64,000 nucleotides of DNA from an uncultured Porphyromonadaceae bacterium (GTDB lineage: Bacteria > Bacteroidota > Bacteroidia > Bacteroidales > Muribaculaceae). Shown here one piece after another: positions 58,081 through 64,000 of this stretch. The notes under the pieces were generated by a model. That model did not search any database and was not told the origin of the DNA. It saw only the letters and a program-made list of their open reading frames with translations. A program made the translations under genes and the position numbers. Numbering within the stretch: the stretch's first letter is position 1; each line of letters begins with the position of its first letter. The stretch covers positions 41,673-105,672 of the forward strand of contig CAMWUJ010000001.1 in NCBI GenBank assembly GCA_947177405.1, written 5' to 3'.

Positions 58081-59031
58081 ATGAAAACCAGATTAACCTT
58101 ACTCTTATTTTCTTTATTCTATTTTAGTATTCTTTTTGGAGAGGAAATAAAGAAACCAACGGTAATGATCTTACCAAGTGATAATTGGTGTACGCAACGG
58201 TATTTTACTCAATCATTTCACAATCAAGGAACAATAAGTAAAGTTTCCGACTATCAACGCGCCTTTGCCGAAGATATTGAACTTTCTCAAGTCATATCTA
58301 AAGTTGGAGGAGTTTTAACCGACATGGGGTATAGTCTTAAGGACGCTGAAATGGAGATTAAGTCTCTTAGTGTGAAGCAAGCTGAGGATAATGTTATGTC
58401 AAGTAAAACCTCTGGCGCAAACATTTCCGAAACTCCACTCGACGTGCTTAAACGTCGTATGAAATCAGATATCGTTATTCAGTTATGGTGGAATATTACT
58501 AAAGATCCGGCTGGAAAGATAGTTTCATTTACCCTTGAAGCATTTGATTCCTATACTAATAAACGCATAGCTACGGCTACCGGCAATTCCAATCCAACAA
58601 CTGCACCGGTCCCTGTCGCATTGGAAGAAGCTATCAAGAAAAATATAAAAGAATTTGATAATCAACTTGACAAATGGTATGCCGACCAAAAGAAGCATGG
58701 AAGAGAGATTGCATTAACAGTGCGTTGTTGGGATAATTGGGACAATGACTTGGAAACAGAATATAATGGTGAGGAACTGACCGATATTATTCAGGATTGG
58801 TTGCGTGATAACACTGTTAACGGAAGCTTTAACCTCAGTGATGGCACAGAGTCATTCGCTCAATTTGAGCAGGTCCGTATTCCTTTAAAGGACAAGAATG
58901 GGAAGGCAATGGATGCAAGGGCATTTGCTACAGCGTTACGCAAGTATTTGCAAAAATCTCCCTATGATATTACTTCAAAAGTTGTTATACGTGGCCTTGG
59001 TGAGGCGATCTTAATTTTAGGAGAAAAATGA
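58081..59031 (+). CDS. DUF6175-like secreted protein
   Basis: Signal peptide; KKPTVMILPSDNWCTQRYFTQSF...DIELSQVISKVGGVLTDMGYSLKDAE. Confidence 0.7.
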   Translation: MKTRLTLLLFSLFYFSILFGEEIKKPTVMILPSDNWCTQRYFTQSFHNQGTISKVSDYQRAFAEDIELSQVISKVGGVLTDMGYSLKDAEMEIKSLSVKQAEDNVMSSKTSGANISETPLDVLKRRMKSDIVIQLWWNITKDPAGKIVSFTLEAFDSYTNKRIATATGNSNPTTAPVPVALEEAIKKNIKEFDNQLDKWYADQKKHGREIALTVRCWDNWDNDLETEYNGEELTDIIQDWLRDNTVNGSFNLSDGTESFAQFEQVRIPLKDKNGKAMDARAFATALRKYLQKSPYDITSKVVIRGLGEAILILGEK

Positions 59032-59996
59032 TAAAAAATATTTTAATGATTGCACTCTCTATATGTAGTTATATAGGAGTTCAAGCAGCCGAAATATCAG
59101 GAAAAATATCTTATTTTCCTGTTGTTACAGGCGATATGCCTGAAGCCTCACGAAAATTTTTAGTTTCAAAAATGGAACAGGCACTGACTCAAAATGGATA
59201 TGGGACATTAAATAGAACCGACCGTTTTGTATTACTTGCCAAATGTAATGTTTTGCAAAAGGATGTGACTCCAACTACTCCCCCTCGCATTTCTCAGAAA
59301 GTGGAAGTTACATTTATTCTCGGAGATGCTGTGGAGAATAAAACATACGCTTCCGCTAGTATTGAATTGTCGGGTATAGGAATTAACGAGACTAAAGCGT
59401 GGCAAACTGCCCTTAACGTCTTAAAACCTGCAAATCCGATTTTTAAAGAAATGCTTGGTGAGGCGTCTAATAAGATTGAAGCTTATTATTCAGAGCATTG
59501 TGAGAGCATAATCTCTAAGGCCCGCACGCTTGCTTCGACAGGCAAGAGTGAAGAAGCTATAGCCAGTCTTATGGCTATTCCTGACATTTGCAATACCTGT
59601 TATGAAAAATCAATGGAGGTAGCTTGTGAAATATATCAGAATATGATTGATGCAGAAGGCGAATCATTACTTTCAAAAGCAAAAAATGCATGGTTAGTCT
59701 CGTCTGATGAAAAAGGGGCTGAGCTTGCTATGACATATCTTAATGAGATTCCGGTTGCCTCCTCAGCATTTGCAGAAGCAGAAACTTTTGCTAAAAGAAT
59801 ATCCAAGGAATTATCCGATGAAAAAGAGAGACAATGGCAATTTAAACTTCAGCAATATAATGATGAAAAAGAATTCCGCAATCGCGAGCAAGCGAATCGC
59901 CATTCCTATTCTATGGCTACTATCGCAGCAGCACGCTCAGTCGGTGAAAAATGGGCACAAAATCAACCCCAGACAAAAGTATATCTAAAATGGTAG
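59028..59996 (+). CDS. Secreted hypothetical protein (LpoB-like N-terminal region)
   Basis: 322 aa, overlaps previous gene; signal peptide. Confidence 0.65.
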   Translation: MIKNILMIALSICSYIGVQAAEISGKISYFPVVTGDMPEASRKFLVSKMEQALTQNGYGTLNRTDRFVLLAKCNVLQKDVTPTTPPRISQKVEVTFILGDAVENKTYASASIELSGIGINETKAWQTALNVLKPANPIFKEMLGEASNKIEAYYSEHCESIISKARTLASTGKSEEAIASLMAIPDICNTCYEKSMEVACEIYQNMIDAEGESLLSKAKNAWLVSSDEKGAELAMTYLNEIPVASSAFAEAETFAKRISKELSDEKERQWQFKLQQYNDEKEFRNREQANRHSYSMATIAAARSVGEKWAQNQPQTKVYLKW

Positions 59997-60041
59997 GTAG
60001 CTTCAGAAGAATATCCATGTGTATATAATTTAAATTTCAAG

Positions 60042-60512
60042 ATGAAAAAAATATTATACGTAGTAATTATATCATTAGCTTTTATGAGTTCATTATCCAT
60101 GAAAGCTCAAAGTTATAATCAGGAAAAGACAGCGTTGACAAACTTTCTCGTGAGGTTGTATGAAAATGCCCCATTTGATGGAGTTAAAGCAGTTGAGGAT
60201 TATGATAATTCCTATCTAATGTCGGTAGTTAAACTTGACAAAAAGAAGTATAATTCAGATTCGGTTCTAAACAGAGTTGCCTCAGTTAAGGCCATGTCTC
60301 AAGCCTCAAGATATCTTAATGGTGCGAATATTTCTTCAGAAATGATTATCCATACTTCTGAGAAATCTAATGGCTGTTTTGATACTGAAATTATTGAGAA
60401 TATTAGGGAGAATTCTTCCGGTTATGTGAATATGCTGGAACAACTCACAAATTTTCAAGCCGATGATGGAGAATGGGTCTTCATATTTCTATCTCCCCTT
60501 TCTATAAAATAA
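60042..60512 (+). CDS. Secreted hypothetical protein
   Basis: 156 aa with signal peptide; co-directional. Confidence 0.65.
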   Translation: MKKILYVVIISLAFMSSLSMKAQSYNQEKTALTNFLVRLYENAPFDGVKAVEDYDNSYLMSVVKLDKKKYNSDSVLNRVASVKAMSQASRYLNGANISSEMIIHTSEKSNGCFDTEIIENIRENSSGYVNMLEQLTNFQADDGEWVFIFLSPLSIK

Positions 60513-60536
60513 ACTTTAACTAAATGACATAATATT

Positions 60537-61694
60537 ATGAATAGAACTATTAAACTTTTAATTTATCTCGTTTCTTTTCTTTGCACTCTAAGTGTTAAAG
60601 CAGCAAATAATAATGATGATGTAACCCTTGTGGTTACATCTGAAGGTAGAAATAAGGATGAAGCTGTTAAGAATGCTTTGCGTTCTGCGATTGAGCAAAC
60701 CTATGGAGTATTCGTTTCTTCAGACACCCAAATTCTAAACGATAAGTTAGTTAAAGATGAGATTGCAACACTCTCTTCCGGTAATATAAAGAAATATCGT
60801 GAAATTGCTTATTCCGTTCTCCCCAATGGTGAATCTTCTGTAACTTTGGAAGCAACTGTAAGCATCGGGAAATTGGTTTCTTATGCTAAAAGTAAGGGTG
60901 CTACCTGTGAATTTGATGGTGCCACTTTTGGATATAATCTTCAACTGGAGGAACTATATGAAGAAAATGAAAAGACAGCTCTTAAGAATCTTGAAACAAT
61001 GATTCTAAATAATCTTCCATATATATACAACGCAAAGATTAATGTAGAACCCGGAAAAGAAAGAAGAGATTATTCTACCAAAAAAATTACAGGGTACGAG
61101 ATGGATGCCACTATTGAATTCGAGGCAAATTCCAATGCAAAAGCTTTTTGGGATGCTGTGAAGAGTACGTTAGAATCTATTTCATTAAGGGATACACCAA
61201 CCAGGGAAGAAGACTTGTATAATACTCATAAAATTCTAGTCATGCAATATCAACCTTCTTCAATTCCAGGTAATGATTACACTCCCTGGGATATAAACAC
61301 ATATTATTACCCCTTGGCTACTGTTTGTAAAAATTATGGTTGGGCCGCTTCCAATCCGTATGACGATCCAGGAGATAATGCAACAAAAGATCTTCGAAAC
61401 ACAGCTGTTTGCTTTACTCGAACTTACATAGGTCCTTGGGAAGAATCTCTTCGACAAGAGATTAGAGAGTTATTAGACATTTCTATAATAACATTAGATG
61501 GAACAACGATAAAAAATTTATATATTAATCCTAATATCTTTTCAACTCCTTACTCAATTATCGATTCTCGCAACAATTCAAAAAAAATTATAATTTTTCC
61601 TAAGAAATTTCGAATTGAGACATCATTTTATATGTCAAAAGAAGAAATTTCCCGATGTAAAGGATTTGAAGTGCAAGGTTTGGGTAACGATTAA
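60537..61694 (+). CDS. Secreted hypothetical protein
   Basis: 385 aa; signal peptide; VVTSEGRNKDEAVKNALRSAIEQTYGVFVSSDTQILNDKLV (LPP20/FlgT-like pattern). Confidence 0.7.
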   Translation: MNRTIKLLIYLVSFLCTLSVKAANNNDDVTLVVTSEGRNKDEAVKNALRSAIEQTYGVFVSSDTQILNDKLVKDEIATLSSGNIKKYREIAYSVLPNGESSVTLEATVSIGKLVSYAKSKGATCEFDGATFGYNLQLEELYEENEKTALKNLETMILNNLPYIYNAKINVEPGKERRDYSTKKITGYEMDATIEFEANSNAKAFWDAVKSTLESISLRDTPTREEDLYNTHKILVMQYQPSSIPGNDYTPWDINTYYYPLATVCKNYGWAASNPYDDPGDNATKDLRNTAVCFTRTYIGPWEESLRQEIRELLDISIITLDGTTIKNLYINPNIFSTPYSIIDSRNNSKKIIIFPKKFRIETSFYMSKEEISRCKGFEVQGLGND

Positions 61695-61738
61695 TAGCGA
61701 GCCTATATTAAAAAGTAAGGTTTATATTAATGTGATAC

Positions 61739-61771
61739 GAGATAATGAAGTTTAAATAACTTCATTATCTC
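61739..61771. repeat. Hairpin (14-bp perfect stem)
   Basis: GAGATAATGAAGTT-taaat-AACTTCATTATCTC. Confidence 0.85.
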
Positions 61772-61800
61772 AGATATAATAATTTCATTAAAAAATACTT

Positions 61801-63207
61801 ATGAACATAAAAAATATACCGCTTCACCTGTCTCACAAGCCGGTAATAGGAGTAGACTATGGTGAAGTAGATAATAATTCAGGTGCCGGCGACGCGAAAT
61901 TTCTTTCAATAGGTCATTCCACCTGGGACTACGACGATATCTCAATGAAGATATTCCGTATGGGTGATGAAAAATGGTCAAGACAAAGTGAGGAACTTCC
62001 TTTATGGAGAGTTCTTGATTTAGCCCTACTTCTTGTAGCGCGCCTTACTAACCAGAAGAGTTCCTTAAAGGAGGAGGTTGTGGATGAAGAATCTGAGCAA
62101 GAACTAAACGATTTTCTCAAAGATAATGCATCCTTATATTCGCCACGTATTCAAGAGATGGAAAATTTGCTAAAAACCTTTTATGATCAGAAAAAAGCAT
62201 CAAATACTCCTAATGTATTTGATTTTGCCACTTCTGAACTTAGTCAAGATGCCATGTTATGTTATATTTTCAAGTGGGCGGATGATTCCTACTTGGAGCA
62301 TGACAAGGAATTATGTGCAGTCGCTAAAGAATTGCTCTCTATTTTTTCGGGTATTCCTGCCGAAGAGATTCATCAAGTAAAAGTTGGTAAACAATGGAAG
62401 AATATAGATGTATGGGTGGAAATTAATGATGATGTCTTCTTAATTGTGGAAGATAAAACCTCATCGTCTATTCACGATGACCAACTGGAACGATATAAGG
62501 AAACTGTAAAAGATGAATATGGGGATAAGAGACGTTGTTCTTTTGCCTATTTCAAATTAGAAAATGAACCGAATAGTACGCTTAAACAGATTGAAGGAAC
62601 AGGATACAAAGTCATAACAAGGAAGGATCTTATATCTATTCTAAACCACTATCTTATAGGTGGAGAAGATACATTGATAAAGCAGTTCACGAATCATCTG
62701 ACATACGTTGAGGAAGAAACACAAAAGTATTTGTATATTCCTGTAGAGGATTGGAGTTATTATCAGTGGCAGGGATTCTTCAAACGCTTAGAAGAGGATT
62801 TGGCAATTGAATCCTGGGGATATGTGGCAAATCCGAATGGTGGTTTTATGGGGATGTGGTGGCATTTTATAGACTTTAAGGAAGATGATGTTCAGATGTA
62901 TCTGCAATTTGAAGAGAAAAAAATTTGCATAAAGATTTATTTTGGGGGAGAAAGAAATAATAGATCAGAAATTCGTAATAAGTATTTTCATCAATTAATG
63001 AACGAAGCTAAGAGGGCACATCTACATTTAGATAGGCCTGAAAGATTTGGGACAGGAACCTACATGACAATTGGAATCATACCTTCCGAAGAAATTTTTG
63101 GAGAAGACCAATTGGATATTAAAATACTTATATCCACCTTACGTCAGTACGAGAAGCTAATAGATTCTTGTAGGAATAATAATTCATCCAAACTGAATAT
63201 TGATTAA
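61801..63207 (+). CDS. PD-(D/E)XK nuclease family protein
   Basis: KNIDVWVEINDDVFLIVEDKTSSSIHDDQLERYKE. Confidence 0.8.
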   Translation: MNIKNIPLHLSHKPVIGVDYGEVDNNSGAGDAKFLSIGHSTWDYDDISMKIFRMGDEKWSRQSEELPLWRVLDLALLLVARLTNQKSSLKEEVVDEESEQELNDFLKDNASLYSPRIQEMENLLKTFYDQKKASNTPNVFDFATSELSQDAMLCYIFKWADDSYLEHDKELCAVAKELLSIFSGIPAEEIHQVKVGKQWKNIDVWVEINDDVFLIVEDKTSSSIHDDQLERYKETVKDEYGDKRRCSFAYFKLENEPNSTLKQIEGTGYKVITRKDLISILNHYLIGGEDTLIKQFTNHLTYVEEETQKYLYIPVEDWSYYQWQGFFKRLEEDLAIESWGYVANPNGGFMGMWWHFIDFKEDDVQMYLQFEEKKICIKIYFGGERNNRSEIRNKYFHQLMNEAKRAHLHLDRPERFGTGTYMTIGIIPSEEIFGEDQLDIKILISTLRQYEKLIDSCRNNNSSKLNID

Positions 63208-63233
63208 TTTTAAGTCAAAGGAAAATAAAGAGC

Positions 63234-63875
63234 ATGAATAGAATCTTTTATTTTTTTATTACACTGATATTCTTTTCATTTAGCATCAGTTGTGCTCATG
63301 ATTCGAAGAAAAATGATGGTGGTGACACTATCGTTAATGACTCGATAACAACAGATTCAGTGGCTATTGACTCTGTGATTAATGATTCAGGAGCTTTGTC
63401 GGAATCCGACACTGTCGTTGCATTGGATTCGGCACAAATCGAAAAACGAGTTAAGGAGATTTGGTTCAAACTGCGTCCGGAAGGAGATTCTGCCAAAAAT
63501 CCTGCAATTCCTGTTTTATCATCTTCTTTAAGACCATTATACGAAAAAGTGTATGGTGCATATCTAAAAGCATTTGAGGAGGGAAATGAAGAAGTAGGTA
63601 TGGGATTAGCGGAAATTATTTATGGCACATGGGGTGCCACTGAGCCTGACCCCAAAGGTAAGTTCAAATTTAGGAATATCGAAAGCTTATCAAAAAATAG
63701 AGTAAGAGTCAAACTTACTTATTATAACTATTCCTCTCCGGAAAATCATCAGTTGGAACTGAAATATGACAATGGGAAATGGATGCTCGATGAATTTGAT
63801 GATTTTAGAGAATACTTGACTAACGCCATAAAGGATCCGGATTTCGCTCCATATTTTAAAAAGAAAACTCGATAA
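63234..63875 (+). CDS. Lipoprotein of unknown function
   Basis: Signal peptide with lipobox SISC, followed by Ser/Thr/Asp-rich linker. Confidence 0.7.
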   Translation: MNRIFYFFITLIFFSFSISCAHDSKKNDGGDTIVNDSITTDSVAIDSVINDSGALSESDTVVALDSAQIEKRVKEIWFKLRPEGDSAKNPAIPVLSSSLRPLYEKVYGAYLKAFEEGNEEVGMGLAEIIYGTWGATEPDPKGKFKFRNIESLSKNRVRVKLTYYNYSSPENHQLELKYDNGKWMLDEFDDFREYLTNAIKDPDFAPYFKKKTR

Positions 63876-64000
63876 CAAAGCAATCAAACTAAATTCTACT
63901 CCCACTAATTTCCATTTAATTTTCCTGAACTTTTCTCCCTTTCCTGATGTTATAATTACAGAAAGTAAAATTCGTTTCATGATGTTAGGTTAGTTTGAAA

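Overview
Chromosomal window from a Bacteroidales bacterium, probably Muribaculaceae-like (TAnnTTTG -7 promoters; BamA/Skp/UppS, rpsU-xerC-hpf and DUF6089/DUF6242 families). Core segments are about 2.9-10.5 kb (aminopeptidase P, gamma-carbonic anhydrase, rpsU, xerC, hpf, mltG, ribD), 34-42 kb (DUF6242, DUF6089, uppS, bamA, two skp, murI) and 48.6-54.9 kb (lysC, lysA, HAD, APC permease, CobW GTPase). Between them is a ~23 kb capsule/O-antigen locus (10.7-33.9 kb). It has a UpxY/UpxZ-type regulatory head, Wzx flippase, Wzy-like polymerase, glycosyltransferases, a UDP-FucNAc trio, a WecA/WbpL-type initiating transferase and WbuC. Best leads: (1) three divergent copies of an apparently structured RNA of ~260-330 nt (2.13-2.46 kb minus, 46.83-47.10 kb minus, 57.71-58.03 kb plus). 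Each is just upstream of an operon of secreted proteins of unknown function, with covarying stems and a closing GCGUGAG/CUCACGC helix plus U-tract. (2) A promoter between 23-bp inverted repeats 168 bp apart upstream of upxY (invertible capsule promoter, apparently ON). (3) A leader with tandem GC-rich hairpin repeats. (4) A MntA/HepT toxin-antitoxin module bracketed by a duplicated upxZ 3' end, with a similar duplicated 3' end after ribD. (5) A mosaic accessory island at 43-48 kb with 162-bp direct repeats, 23-bp tandem repeats and a GNAT toxin-antitoxin-like pair. (6) Six long perfect hairpins, three of them flanking DUF4143 ATPase genes. All calls are by eye; no searches were run.
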